NCBI GenBank assembly: GCA_027622275.1
Contig: JAQBZB010000004.1
Coordinates: 1-64,000 of the forward strand
Length of the DNA: 64,000 nt
Source: Planctomycetota bacterium
Lineage (GTDB): Bacteria; Planctomycetota; Planctomycetia; Pirellulales; Pirellulaceae
Direction of reading: 5' to 3'
Made by a program: the position numbers and the translations under genes
The notes under the pieces: generated by a model
The model's input: the letters and a program-made list of their open reading frames with translations, nothing else
Database searches by the model: none
What the model was told of the DNA's origin: nothing
Shown here: one piece after another, positions 1 to 10,078 of the stretch
How positions within the stretch are numbered: position 1 is the first letter of the stretch
Layout: every line of letters starts with the position of its first letter

Positions 1-106
1 GGCCTGCACTTCCTCTTACCGATGCCACACCCGCGATGTTACCAACGCCAGCGTACGGTTCGAGGCCAGAGTAACTGGCTAAGCTTTCTCTGTAGGACTC
101 TTTCAT
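1..106 (-). other. Partial leader-type ORF (MKESYRESLASYSGLEPYAGVGNIAGVASVRGSAG...) resembling short ORFs found upstream of group II intron reverse transcriptases; runs off the left edge
   Basis: Minus-strand ATG at 106-104, open to the window edge; similarity is recalled, not searched. Confidence 0.3.
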
Positions 107-710
107 TCCCAATTCCAAGCCGGTTTTATCCCGGCGCTTTCCCTGTCCCCGTTCCCGTTTCTTAGCTGACGCTCGATGCTCACGCCGTGTTGTGTGGCAC
201 GCCCAAAGCACAGCGCTGGGCGTCGCGAGCGAACAACAGAGGCTGCGTTTCCTCACACCCAGCCACGCCCTTCGAAGACGTCTTGCGTTACTGCACCCGT
301 AACCGCGCACGCCCGTCCCGAAGGCGCAAGGTTTCTATGCGAAATCGACCTTGCCCAACGCGCGCGTTGATCAAGGACTCCTTCGTCGGAGCTGAACTTG
401 TGGCCGTTGAGTTCAATGTCCGCAGTTAACTGCTTTGTCCATTTTCAGGTGGCATCGAACTAAAGGCGAAATAGTTAACAGCTTGCGCGAACGCGGTAGC
501 GGAAATCCGAGAATAATCCACTACACCACGTTCCCGCTCGGGTGGAGCTGCCGATTTCCGATTGAGCTCATCTCGTCGCGTGAATTCGCGAGCGCCCACC
601 TTCAGCGCAATTCACCCATCGGCGGAAATATCGGAAAATCGGCGTTTGCCGAGAAAGATCCTGATGCGTGCTGAGTCATCCTTATAGAGTCAATCACCTT
701 CCGCCGGGAA

Positions 711-1322
711 TTGCAATCCATGACTTTCAGTCCACCCGAAACGCGAGCCAGCTTGATTCTGCGTTTGCAGGATGTGGCGGACGTGATGGCGTGGAATGAA
801 TTCGCTGAGATTTACGCTCCGGTGGTGTATCGCTCGGCTCGGCGGCAGGGTTTGCAGTCGGCTGATGCGGATGATCTGGTGCAGGAGGTTCTGACAGCAG
901 TGGCTCAGTCCGTAACTCACTGGCTCCAGCGTGATGACCGAGGACCGTTTCGCAAATGGCTGTACCGAATTGCCCGCAATACGGCGATTGATTTTCTCAC
1001 GCGGCGAAAACATCGAGCGTGGGCCGAGGGTGGCGATGCTGTGACGAGGAAACTGGATGAAGTCGAAGCGGCGGCCGATATGTCGAGTCAATTCGATCTG
1101 GAGTATTGCCGGGAAGTTTTCCTGCGGGCTTCCGAGGTCGTGCGGCGACAAGTGAGCGAAACGACCTGGCAGGCGTTCTACCGTACGAGTGTTCTGCAGG
1201 AGTCGGTTGAAACGGTCGCGGAGCAACTGGGACTTCGACCCGGCGCGGTGTATATCGCGCGCTGCCGCGTGATGAAACGATTGCAGCAGACGGTAGTTGA
1301 GTTAACAGGGGATGTGAAATGA
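711..1322 (+). CDS. RNA polymerase sigma factor, sigma-70/ECF family
   Basis: Region 2-like (ADADDLVQEVLTAVAQS..WLYRIARNTAIDFL) and region 4-like (ESVETVAEQLGLRPGAVYIARCRVMKRL) segments. Confidence 0.9.
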   Translation: MQSMTFSPPETRASLILRLQDVADVMAWNEFAEIYAPVVYRSARRQGLQSADADDLVQEVLTAVAQSVTHWLQRDDRGPFRKWLYRIARNTAIDFLTRRKHRAWAEGGDAVTRKLDEVEAAADMSSQFDLEYCREVFLRASEVVRRQVSETTWQAFYRTSVLQESVETVAEQLGLRPGAVYIARCRVMKRLQQTVVELTGDVK

Positions 1323-3469
1323 GAAGACCCAATGAGGAAAGTCCAATGACGAAGTGTGATGAGGTAGCGCTCGCTGCTTTGCTGAATACTTGTGACGACG
1401 TTGACGAGCACGACAGCGATGTGGCTCTGCATGTTGAGTCATGTCAACATTGTCAAAGCCGCTTATCGCAGCTGGCCGCCGATGCTGAGCAATGGGACGC
1501 AGTTCCCCAATGGCTTTCACCGGACGACCGGTTGTCCGAGATTTACGCTGAGTCGCTCGACGCCAGGGACCGCTGGAAACGGCCCACTGCTTGGACGGAG
1601 ACAATGGCGAAGTCGTTGCTTTCGGCGGCCAGTCACCCCGAGATGCTGGGACGCATTGGTCGCTACGATGTGGAACGTCTGATCGGCAGCGGTGGGATGG
1701 GTGTGGTCTTCAAAGCCTACGACACGGAACTCAATCGGCCAGTGGCGGTGAAATTGCTGGCACCCTATTTGGCTGGCAACGGTGCCGCACGCAAGCGGTT
1801 CGCTCGTGAAGCACGCGCGGCGGCGGCGGTGGTCGATGATCATGTTGTGCCGATCCACAACGTCGAAACCGAAGGCGAACATCCGTTTCTGGTGATGAAG
1901 TACATCGGCGGCGGTTCGCTGCAACAGCGACTCGATCGCGAAGGCCCGCTGGAAGTTTGCGAAGTGCTGCGGATCGGCATGCAGACCGCGAAAGGGCTGG
2001 CTGCCGCGCACGCTCAAGGCCTGATCCACCGCGACGTGAAGCCATCGAACATCCTCCTTGATGAAGGCGTCGAGCGGGCGCTGCTGACGGACTTTGGTCT
2101 GGCTCGCGCCGAAGACGATGCTTGCTTGACTCGTAGCGGATTCCATCCGGGCACGCCACACTATATGTCGCCTGAACAAGTGCGTGGCGAAGCCATCGAC
2201 GGACGTAGCGATCTGTTCGGACTCGGCTGCGTGCTGTATGCCCTATGTACCGGCCATCCGCCCTTCCGCGCCGAAACCAGCTACGCAGTACTCCGCCGCA
2301 TCACCGACACCGAACCTCGCACCATTCGCGAAACCAACGCCGACGTTCCGTCATGGCTCGAACAGATTGTGATGAAGCTGCTCGCCAAATCGCGAGATGA
2401 GCGTTTCGACTCGGCGGCCGACGTGGCTGAGCTGTTGGAGGACTGTTTGGCCCACGTTCAGCAACCGACAACGACTCCGCTTCCGGAATCCGTCGCCACA
2501 CTGTCAGCCAAACAGGGTGATCGCCCGCCATTAAAGAAGTTCATCGCCGCCGCAGCCCTCGCCGTCTTTCTGATCTTCGCTGGCGTGCTAATCGTGTTGG
2601 AGCTGAACAAAGGAACTCTGAAGATTGAGTGTGAAGCGGACGACGTTCCCATACGCATCATGCACGGCGAGAACATTGTCCGAAGTCTTACCGCGACCAA
2701 ATCTGGTAAGACCATTCGTGTAGCCGCAGGACAGTATGTAATTGAGGTCGACGGCGCTCTGAACGGCATCAACATTCAGGGTAGCTCGGTATCGATCACG
2801 CGTGGTTCGACGGAAGTCGTGAAGATACAAGTAGCATCGACTACTTTGTCGCCTGATCGTGACGAACATGAAGCTGACATTCACGGCACGGGCGAAGACC
2901 ATCCCCATCCATACCTAGTTTGGGAAGATGAGGGCCGCGTACGTTTGAGCCACTGGTTTGCACAAGCTGTTCGCATTGACGATGAAGCACTCGAGTCGAT
3001 CAATCAACTGCTGAGCGAGACGTGGGCAAAGTACGTGGAGCTTGAATCTAGGCACACCACTTACTCGCGAGATGCAGGGCATCTGATAGGCGTTATCAGC
3101 GAGTTCTCCGATGCACGTCAGCGATTGGAAAATGATTTTTGGGTGCGGCTGGATGAACTCGTATCGGGAGAACAGCGTGCGCGACTTCATGCGATTTCAA
3201 CAGCTAGCGGGGATGCCAACGGTGACGATATTTGGGCATACCGACCGACGGCCTTTCCGTATCTCATTGGTTGGCATGAGAAGCGGTTTCCTGTTCGCGT
3301 TGAGATTTGGAAAAAGGGAAGGTCGTTTCATTGGCGAGTCAGTGAGCGTAAATACGCAGCGTCTGGCGAAAATCAGAACCTTCCATCACAACTCCAGCAT
3401 TTCTGGACACTCGGCAACAGCGAACTTGATGGTCAGTCTGCAACCGACGGACGTGCTGCGGAAGAATGA
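1319..3469 (+). CDS. Membrane-anchored Ser/Thr protein kinase with N-terminal zinc-finger (anti-sigma-like) segment
   Basis: GSGGMGVVFKAYD, HRDVKPSNILLD, DFGLA, GTPHYMSPEQ kinase motifs; HVESCQHC near N-terminus; TM helix AAAALAVFLIFAGVLIVL; ATGA overlap with upstream sigma gene. Confidence 0.92.
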   Translation: MRRPNEESPMTKCDEVALAALLNTCDDVDEHDSDVALHVESCQHCQSRLSQLAADAEQWDAVPQWLSPDDRLSEIYAESLDARDRWKRPTAWTETMAKSLLSAASHPEMLGRIGRYDVERLIGSGGMGVVFKAYDTELNRPVAVKLLAPYLAGNGAARKRFAREARAAAAVVDDHVVPIHNVETEGEHPFLVMKYIGGGSLQQRLDREGPLEVCEVLRIGMQTAKGLAAAHAQGLIHRDVKPSNILLDEGVERALLTDFGLARAEDDACLTRSGFHPGTPHYMSPEQVRGEAIDGRSDLFGLGCVLYALCTGHPPFRAETSYAVLRRITDTEPRTIRETNADVPSWLEQIVMKLLAKSRDERFDSAADVAELLEDCLAHVQQPTTTPLPESVATLSAKQGDRPPLKKFIAAAALAVFLIFAGVLIVLELNKGTLKIECEADDVPIRIMHGENIVRSLTATKSGKTIRVAAGQYVIEVDGALNGINIQGSSVSITRGSTEVVKIQVASTTLSPDRDEHEADIHGTGEDHPHPYLVWEDEGRVRLSHWFAQAVRIDDEALESINQLLSETWAKYVELESRHTTYSRDAGHLIGVISEFSDARQRLENDFWVRLDELVSGEQRARLHAISTASGDANGDDIWAYRPTAFPYLIGWHEKRFPVRVEIWKKGRSFHWRVSERKYAASGENQNLPSQLQHFWTLGNSELDGQSATDGRAAEE

Positions 3470-3834
3470 ACTGGTGCGGTCTCTCTGCGACGGAATCGTT
3501 TCCTTCGTTCGCGTCGTGCGTCGTAATGGTCATGCCGTCCAGGATTTGTATCGATCATGCTGGTTCGGTATCGTGGCGTTGATAAAGTGCTTGCCGGTCT
3601 ATCCCCGCCGTGATATCTTGTGGGTGGTGGGCGGTTTGCCGCTTCAATCGCCCGCGAACAAATCGGTGAACAAATCGGTGAACGTGAACGGGAGGGCTCG
3701 GCGCAGTCCGGCGTGACCCCATGTCCTCTCTCCTCGCCCCCCCCGTTATCCCGGACGTTGAAGTTCAACGCACCATCTATCCGTCTCCAAGCAGCCGGTT
3801 AGATGGCAATTCGTTATGCAATAAGGGCGCTCCG

Positions 3835-4632
3835 ATGATTCGTTTGACCCTAATGCTCATCATCGTCACCAACGTGGCACTTCCAGCGCTGGCCGATGCT
3901 CCAGCACTTCAGGCGCAAGTCATCGAACTGCCCGGGCAGAAGCTGGTTTTCAAACCCACGCGGGATGACATCACGGTTGGGTGCGTGATATTCTCACTCT
4001 TTCATTCGAATCTGGGTGAACCGCTTAATCTGGAAGCGATTCGCGTGAATGGCACCCAGCCAAAGGCCGCGAAGCTCTATTTGAACCAGACTGGAAAAAA
4101 CCAGTTTGCGTTGCCTGCGCTGAGGATCGAGTTTTCCAGCGAAGAACTGGGCGGGCCGCTTTACATGAGTCTCAACGTCTGGTTCAACGAACTCACGAAC
4201 CAAAAAGATGGGTTTGTCTATGAGCACCTCCCGGACCGATATGCGATCGTTTCGTATTGCACGAAGGAGGACGATGACCCGTCCAAAGTCAACGCTCGAT
4301 TGGGCGCGAATCGCGAGGCAAAGCTTAAGGAGTTCAAAGAACGGCTTGCAAAGCCGTTTGTCATCGAATTGAATCAGCGACCGCTGCGGGAGGAATGGGG
4401 GCATTATCCGATGGTGTCGGTCGGCAATAAGTTGAGCCCGGCCGATGTCAAAGAGGTCGAGAAAACGGTACGAGACCGAGGCGAAAAGTACGTGATAACC
4501 ATTTCTGCGTCCGGTGCGGATCAGGCTACGGTGTTCGTGGGAGAGGACACGTTTTTTCGCGACGCCCGTGTATACAAGGTCGTGCGGAGTGACAAAACGT
4601 GGCGAGTTGAAAGCATCAAAGATTCTCCCTGA
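3835..4632 (+). CDS. Exported hypothetical protein
   Basis: Signal peptide MIRLTLMLIIVTNVALPALADA; long ORF. Confidence 0.65.
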   Translation: MIRLTLMLIIVTNVALPALADAPALQAQVIELPGQKLVFKPTRDDITVGCVIFSLFHSNLGEPLNLEAIRVNGTQPKAAKLYLNQTGKNQFALPALRIEFSSEELGGPLYMSLNVWFNELTNQKDGFVYEHLPDRYAIVSYCTKEDDDPSKVNARLGANREAKLKEFKERLAKPFVIELNQRPLREEWGHYPMVSVGNKLSPADVKEVEKTVRDRGEKYVITISASGADQATVFVGEDTFFRDARVYKVVRSDKTWRVESIKDSP

Positions 4633-4759
4633 TAGTAATGGTTGATGTGCTCGTAGACCTTCGGGAATGAAAAAGTTGCATAACCATCGGATGCGTGGGA
4701 GACCTCGGCGGTGTCAGCGAGAAAGCGGGACAGGTAGCCCTGGTACATTTCAGAGGTAT

Positions 4760-4779
4760 AAACGGGGACAGGTCCAGTT
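4760..4779 (+). repeat. Left 20-bp inverted repeat flanking RAYT gene
   Basis: AAACGGGGACAGGTCCAGTT; exact reverse complement at 5488-5507. Confidence 0.9.
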
Positions 4780-4816
4780 ATTGACAAGTTGGGGGGAGTT
4801 TTGTTACCTTGAGTCC

Positions 4817-5485
4817 ATGCCTAGAACAGCACGAATCGCACCCGGCGGAATGGTTTACCACGTGATCAATCGCGGCGTGGGCAAGAATGATCTGTTTGAC
4901 AGCGATGCCGACTACTTGGCTTTTGAACGTGTGATCCAAGAGACGTTGGCAAAGCGGCCCATGCGTATTCTGAGTTATTGCTTGATGAAAAACCATTGGC
5001 ACTTTGTGCTTTGGCCGCAAAGTGATGGAGACTTGGGGCGGTTCATGCAGCGGCTGACGGTGACGCATGTGACCCGCTGGCAGAAGAATTACAACATGGT
5101 GGGATTCGGGCATGTCTATCAAGGTCGCTTCAAATCGTTTCCTGTCGACACGGATGAATACTTTTATCAAGTCAATCGTTATGCCGAACGAAACGCATTG
5201 CGGGCTAATTTAGTCGCGCGAGCCGAAGATTGGCCGTACGGCAGCCTGTGGATTCGTCAACACGGGACCGCCGAGCATCGGGCGATGATTTCGGAGTGGC
5301 CTTTTCCCCGTCCACGCAATTGGTTGCGCTATGTCAATGAACCGGAAACCGAATCCGAGTTGGCCGCCTTGAGACGAAGCTGCATCCGGGGAGCGCCCTT
5401 TGGTCGCCCTGAGTGGATCGAGAAAACGGCCACCAAGCTGGGATTGGAAGCCACTTTGCGTTCTCCAGGCAGGCCCAAAAAGTGA
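4817..5485 (+). mobile_element. REP-associated tyrosine transposase (RAYT), Y1/IS200-like
   Basis: GGMVYHVINRGVGKNDLFDSDADYLAF, LSYCLMKNHWHFVLWP (HxH-type motif), YNMVGFGHVYQGRFKSFPVDTDEYFYQVNRYAERNALRANLV. Confidence 0.93.
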
Positions 5486-5487
5486 AC

Positions 5488-5507
5488 AACTGGACCTGTC
5501 CCCGTTT
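5488..5507 (-). repeat. Right 20-bp inverted repeat flanking RAYT gene
   Basis: AACTGGACCTGTCCCCGTTT; perfect reverse complement of 4760-4779. Confidence 0.9.
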
Positions 5508-5515
5508 CATGTTCC

Positions 5516-6922
5516 TTGGAGGATTCTTGCCCTTTCGCGGACAGTCTCGAATGGCGACTCGGACAAACGTATCTCAAGGCTCGCGGTGGACGAGCATTTG
5601 TCTCCGATGTCGCGCCCGTGCCGTACGCCGTCAATAATGATGGCGTATTCGCCGCGCATGCCGCAGAACTGACTATGGCCAGCCTGCGAGCCTCGCCGCC
5701 ATCACAAGACGGCCGGCTCCAGGTCCTCGAACTCGGCGTGGGCATCGGCCTCTTCGCCCGGTTCTTTCTGGATCGGTTCCGCGAACTTTGCATCGAGCAT
5801 GAGCAGGACTGGTACGATCGGTTGCTCTACGTCGCCAGCGATTATTCCGAGAAGATCCTCGTGGATGTTGCGCGATCCGGCGTGCTCGCGGAGCATCCGG
5901 GGCGGTACTGTTTGCGCGTAATTGATGCGATAGAGCCGGAGGGCAGGGAAGACAGAGGGAGAGAGGCAATGGAGGAGGCAAGCCGCTCATCCCAACCCTC
6001 TGCCGGTGGGAGTTACCGAGGCGTGTTCTTGAATTACTTGCTGGATTGCTTACCGGCGGCGGTGTTGGACTTTCGGGAGGAGCAAGTCAAGGAACTCTGT
6101 GTGCGGACGTGTTTGGCGCGCGGCGTGAATCTGGCGGACCATACCGGGCTGACCGTTGAGGATCTGGCGGCGCGGGCAGCTTCCGATGATCCAGCCGCGC
6201 GGGAGGAACTGTTGGAGCTGGCTGACTTGTTTACGGCCGAGTACGAGTTTCGCGTAATCGATCGCCAGAACAGAGAAGACGTCGACGCACGTTCGCTGCC
6301 GTACGGTGACTTTATCGCTGAGTTCGGTGCCAAGCACGCAGGGTACGTTGTTCACAACCACGGAGCGACTCAGTCGCTGGAGCGGTTGTTGCCCCTGCTG
6401 GACGAGTCCGGGTTCATCTTGATCAATGACTACGGCAGTCCCGATCCGCAGCAGTCGGAAGACGTCTTCGAACATCAACGCTATTCGGGTTCGACGTTTG
6501 TCGGTGTGAACTTCGCGTTGCTCAAGGAGTACTTTGCGGGGAATGATGTCTACGACTGGGTCGAGCCGACCGAGGAGAGTCCCAGCATCTGTTCACGGTT
6601 GCTGTGCCGCGCGGGTTCAGAACTTGAGCAGAACTCTTTGCGGCCGAGGTCTGAAGAACCCGAGGCTATCGCCAACGGCTCAAATGGGGTGGTCGTGGCG
6701 GCGTTTCGCAAGAGCTTTGGCAAGGAGGCGGCGGAAGCGCTCAACCGACCGTTGGAAGCTGCTCGGCAACTCGTGCAAGCCGGGCGAACCGAGGCAGCGA
6801 TCACTGCGTACCGCGACGCACTGACGCGGCAGCCGTACAACTCGCGAGTGAAGGCGTCGGTCAGGTATTCGTCCTCGACGACGGGCTGCCCGCCGCGGAT
6901 GATCGGGTTGTTCGCGTCGTAG
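5516..6922 (+). pseudogene. SAM-dependent methyltransferase / TPR protein, probably truncated at both ends
   Basis: LQVLELGVGIGLFARFF SAM-binding motif; TPR segment AARQLVQAGRTEAAITAYRDALTRQPYNSRVK ends abruptly where an antisense sulfatase-like fragment begins; 5' end abuts the RAYT inverted repeat. Confidence 0.6.
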
Positions 6923-6990
6923 GCCGGTTCGTCGTGCCCCATGTGCGTCGAGTAGATCAGTTTGTCGCTGAGCCAGCGTCCCTGGCCGTC
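6844..6990 (-). pseudogene. Sulfatase gene fragment
   Basis: Minus-strand translation RDGQGRWLSDKLIYSTHMGHDEPAYDANNPIIRGGQPVVEDEYLTDAFTR resembles the internal part of planctomycete arylsulfatases; no flanking continuation. Confidence 0.55.
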
Positions 6991-7357
6991 ACGCCATCAT
7001 CGACCGCCGCCCCGGCAAGGGACCATGATTCCCGTGCTCTTCAATCGCGCGCAGGAGGACGCCGCTCCACAACAGGAAACCGCCTTGGGTCAACTCGTCG
7101 GCCGTTTCATCTATGACGGTCTGGGCCAGCAAACAGGAGATCTTGTTCCGACTCCTCGTCTCTCAACAGATCCGTCTGACTGCGGGGCGGATCTGTGCGT
7201 TGCCGGACTCGCAAGGCTAGTGGCGTCTCGTTCGCTCGCTGGTTGTGTCGGACGCGAGACTCGGATATTTTTAAGTCATCGCTCCTGCCGAAAGATCCCC
7301 CCCAGATACGATCCCGCCTGTGTTATTCGAGGCCCCGTCCATACAGAGGAATGCAGC

Positions 7358-8488
7358 ATGACTATTGCGGAGTCTTCAACCGCCGATATCGAGTCGCTCC
7401 AGAAGGAAGCGAAAGATAAACTCGACGCCCACGCCTATGAGATCATTCAGTGGCACTTTCACGAGTCGACCGGCTCGCCGTTTTGGTTGGAAAAGAAAGC
7501 CGGCCTGAACTTCGACCCGTTAAAGGAAGTCAGAAACTTCGACGATATCCAGAAGTTCCCGCTGTTCGAAGACGAGTGGCTGCGTGGCGGTCCGATCAAT
7601 CGCTGGGTGCCGAAAGGGCTGGCGGGAAAGCCCGTCTATGTCTTCGAGACGGGTGGCACGACCGGCATTCCGAAAAGCCGCATGGTCATCGAAGATCATT
7701 GGACCGATTACGAACTCTTCAGCGACACGCTGCCGGACAAGTACTTTCCCAAGGGAGCGAACTGGTTGATGCTGGGGCCATCCGGTCCGCGCCGACTGCG
7801 GCTGGCCGTCGAGCATTTGTGCCAGCATCGCGGCGGCATCTGCTTCTGCGTCGATCTCGATCCGCGGTGGGTCGTGAAGTTGATCAAGAAAGGCTGGATG
7901 GAGCACCTCGAAGAATACAAGAAGCATTGTATCGAACAAGTGCTGACGATCCTCTCCGCCAACCACGACATCAAGTGCATGTTCACCACGCCAAAGTTGC
8001 TCGAAGGACTTTGCAACGCGTTGGAAGAACAGGGCCAGACGTTCAAGGACACCGGCATCACGGGCATCTTCTCGGGCGGTACCGAGTTCACGCCGCAATG
8101 GACCCGATTCTGTGTCGAAGAGTTTTTCGGGGGGCCACCGGAAGAGAGCGGCATCTATATGACGCCGACTTACGGCAACACGCTGATGGGGTTGGCTTGC
8201 AGCAAGCCAGTCACCGCGGAAGACGGGTACAAGATTTCGTACTATGCTCCACAGCCTCGCGCCGTGACGGAAGTCGTGAGCTTCGACGATCCTAGGGAAC
8301 TCGTCGGGTATGGCGATACGGGTCGCGTCAAGTTAACGACGCTGACCAATGAACTCTTCGTCCCCGGTTTCCTCGAACGCGACGAGGGCGAGCGCGAGAA
8401 GCCGTTCACGAAGTATCCGTGGGACGGTGTCAGCGGCGTGCGGCCGTTCCATGAAACCGCGTCTGCGACGACCGTTGGTGTTTACTAA
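7358..8488 (+). CDS. Acyl-activating enzyme, ANL superfamily (LuxE/PaaK-like)
   Basis: FETGGTTGIPKSR AMP-binding P-loop, IFSGGTEFTPQW, MTPTYGNT, VGYGDTGRVKL. Confidence 0.75.
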   Translation: MTIAESSTADIESLQKEAKDKLDAHAYEIIQWHFHESTGSPFWLEKKAGLNFDPLKEVRNFDDIQKFPLFEDEWLRGGPINRWVPKGLAGKPVYVFETGGTTGIPKSRMVIEDHWTDYELFSDTLPDKYFPKGANWLMLGPSGPRRLRLAVEHLCQHRGGICFCVDLDPRWVVKLIKKGWMEHLEEYKKHCIEQVLTILSANHDIKCMFTTPKLLEGLCNALEEQGQTFKDTGITGIFSGGTEFTPQWTRFCVEEFFGGPPEESGIYMTPTYGNTLMGLACSKPVTAEDGYKISYYAPQPRAVTEVVSFDDPRELVGYGDTGRVKLTTLTNELFVPGFLERDEGEREKPFTKYPWDGVSGVRPFHETASATTVGVY

Positions 8489-8500
8489 ATTGTTTTGTTT

Positions 8501-8561
8501 GTCGCCTTTCGCTCCGCGAAAGAGCGGCATTGGTTTGCACTTTCGCGGAGCGAAAGGCGAC
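8501..8561. repeat. Palindromic intergenic repeat, 22-bp perfect arms, 17-nt loop
   Basis: GTCGCCTTTCGCTCCGCGAAAG (8501-8522) and CTTTCGCGGAGCGAAAGGCGAC (8540-8561). Confidence 0.9.
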
Positions 8562-8587
8562 ACTGTTACACTATCCCGGAGACAATC

Positions 8588-10036
8588 GTGCTCAACATTC
8601 CCGTGATCCGTTGGGGCAAGCCTTATGACTCGCTCGAGATCGACGAAGTTCTGCATTTCGCGACGGGCGAGCCGATCGCCAAGGTCAGCCAGGCGAACGC
8701 CGGCATCATCGCGCGAGACCTGCGTCAAGTCGGCAAAGCCCGCGAGACGCTGCGCAAAATCCCCTGTAGTGAAATTATCGAGATCCTCAAGAAGGCCGCC
8801 GATCTGTACGAGAGCGCGACGCTGCCGATCGGAGACGGCACACAAACGCCCGCGGAGTTCGCGCATCAGCAGTCGGCCAGCACCGGTCTGCCCGAGCACA
8901 TGTGCCGTCACAACATGTCGAAGAACTCGTTCGTGCTCCGTAACATGCAAACGATCCTCGACTGCCTGACGCGCGGGTTGGACTTGAACATCTTGACCCG
9001 CGGCTACGGCATCGAGCATCGCGGTGTCGTCTTGAGTTATCAGGCGCAAGCTTCCGCCTTGAGCGCCGTTTTGCCGTCGAATTCGCCCGGCGTTCACACG
9101 TTGTGGCTGCCCGCGATTCCATTGCAGATGGGCTTGGTGCTGAAGCCCGGTCCGCAAGAGCCGTGGACGCCTTACCGGATGATGTCCGCCTTTACGGAAG
9201 CAGGCATCCCGAAAGAAGTCTTCGCCATGTATCCGGGTGGGCCGGAAGCTGGTGCCGCGGTTCTGAACGCCTCGGAGCGGGCGATGATCTTCGGCGGCAC
9301 GCCGACGGTCGAACGCTACAAGGGCAACCCGCGTGTCCAGGCGCACGGGCCCGGCTTCTCGAAGATCCTGCTCGGCGATGATTGCGTCGATGATTGGGAG
9401 AAGTATCTCGATCTGATGGTCGAGAGCATCTACATCAACAGCGGCCGCGGTTGCATCAACTGCTCCGGAATTTGGGCGTCGCGGCATACGAAGGAAATCG
9501 CGCAAGCCATCGCCGCGAAGATTGGTCCGATCGAACCCAAGCCGCCGACCGACCCCGACGCCGGCCTCGCCGCCTTCACGGTTCCCGGCATGGGCAAAGC
9601 CGTGTGGGGCATGATCGAAGCCGATCTGAAAGAGGCTGGCGTGACCGACATGACGGCACAATACGGCGATCGTCTGGTCGAGCAAGAGCGTTGTTCGTAC
9701 TTGCGGCCGATGGTCGTCCACTGCAACGCGCCGGAACGCGAGATCGCGAAGAAGGAATACATGTTCCCCTTCTCGACTGTCGTCGAGTGCCCGGAAGATC
9801 AAATGCTGGCGAAGATTGGTCCCACGTTGGTCTGTACCGGGATCACCAATAACCAGCAGCTGATTGACAAGCTGACGGACGCAACGCATATCGACCGCTT
9901 GAACATCGGGCCGATCCCGACAAGCCGATTGAACTGGCTGCAGCCGCACGAAGGCAGCATCATCGACTTCCTGTTCCGCTCGCGGGCTTACCAAGTGACG
10001 GAGGAAGCACAAGCTGCGTTGCAGGCTGCATTGTAA
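8588..10036 (+). CDS. Aldehyde dehydrogenase superfamily / LuxC-like acyl reductase
   Basis: Catalytic-Cys context INSGRGCINCSGIW; FAMYPGGPEAGAAVL; GTG start after GGAGA. Confidence 0.75.
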   Translation: MLNIPVIRWGKPYDSLEIDEVLHFATGEPIAKVSQANAGIIARDLRQVGKARETLRKIPCSEIIEILKKAADLYESATLPIGDGTQTPAEFAHQQSASTGLPEHMCRHNMSKNSFVLRNMQTILDCLTRGLDLNILTRGYGIEHRGVVLSYQAQASALSAVLPSNSPGVHTLWLPAIPLQMGLVLKPGPQEPWTPYRMMSAFTEAGIPKEVFAMYPGGPEAGAAVLNASERAMIFGGTPTVERYKGNPRVQAHGPGFSKILLGDDCVDDWEKYLDLMVESIYINSGRGCINCSGIWASRHTKEIAQAIAAKIGPIEPKPPTDPDAGLAAFTVPGMGKAVWGMIEADLKEAGVTDMTAQYGDRLVEQERCSYLRPMVVHCNAPEREIAKKEYMFPFSTVVECPEDQMLAKIGPTLVCTGITNNQQLIDKLTDATHIDRLNIGPIPTSRLNWLQPHEGSIIDFLFRSRAYQVTEEAQAALQAAL

Positions 10037-10078
10037 GTTGAGTTGGACGCCGCGACCCTGCTGGAATACACTCAAAGC

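Noticed and set aside
187-674. Short ORFs upstream of the sigma gene
   Set aside because: No start-site, codon or motif support; probably non-coding
3657-3681. 12-bp tandem duplication AACAAATCGGTG x2
   Set aside because: Too short and only two copies; no functional context
8333-10075. 580-aa minus-strand ORF opposite the ALDH gene
   Set aside because: Antisense shadow of a well-supported coding gene in GC-rich sequence; no recognisable motifs
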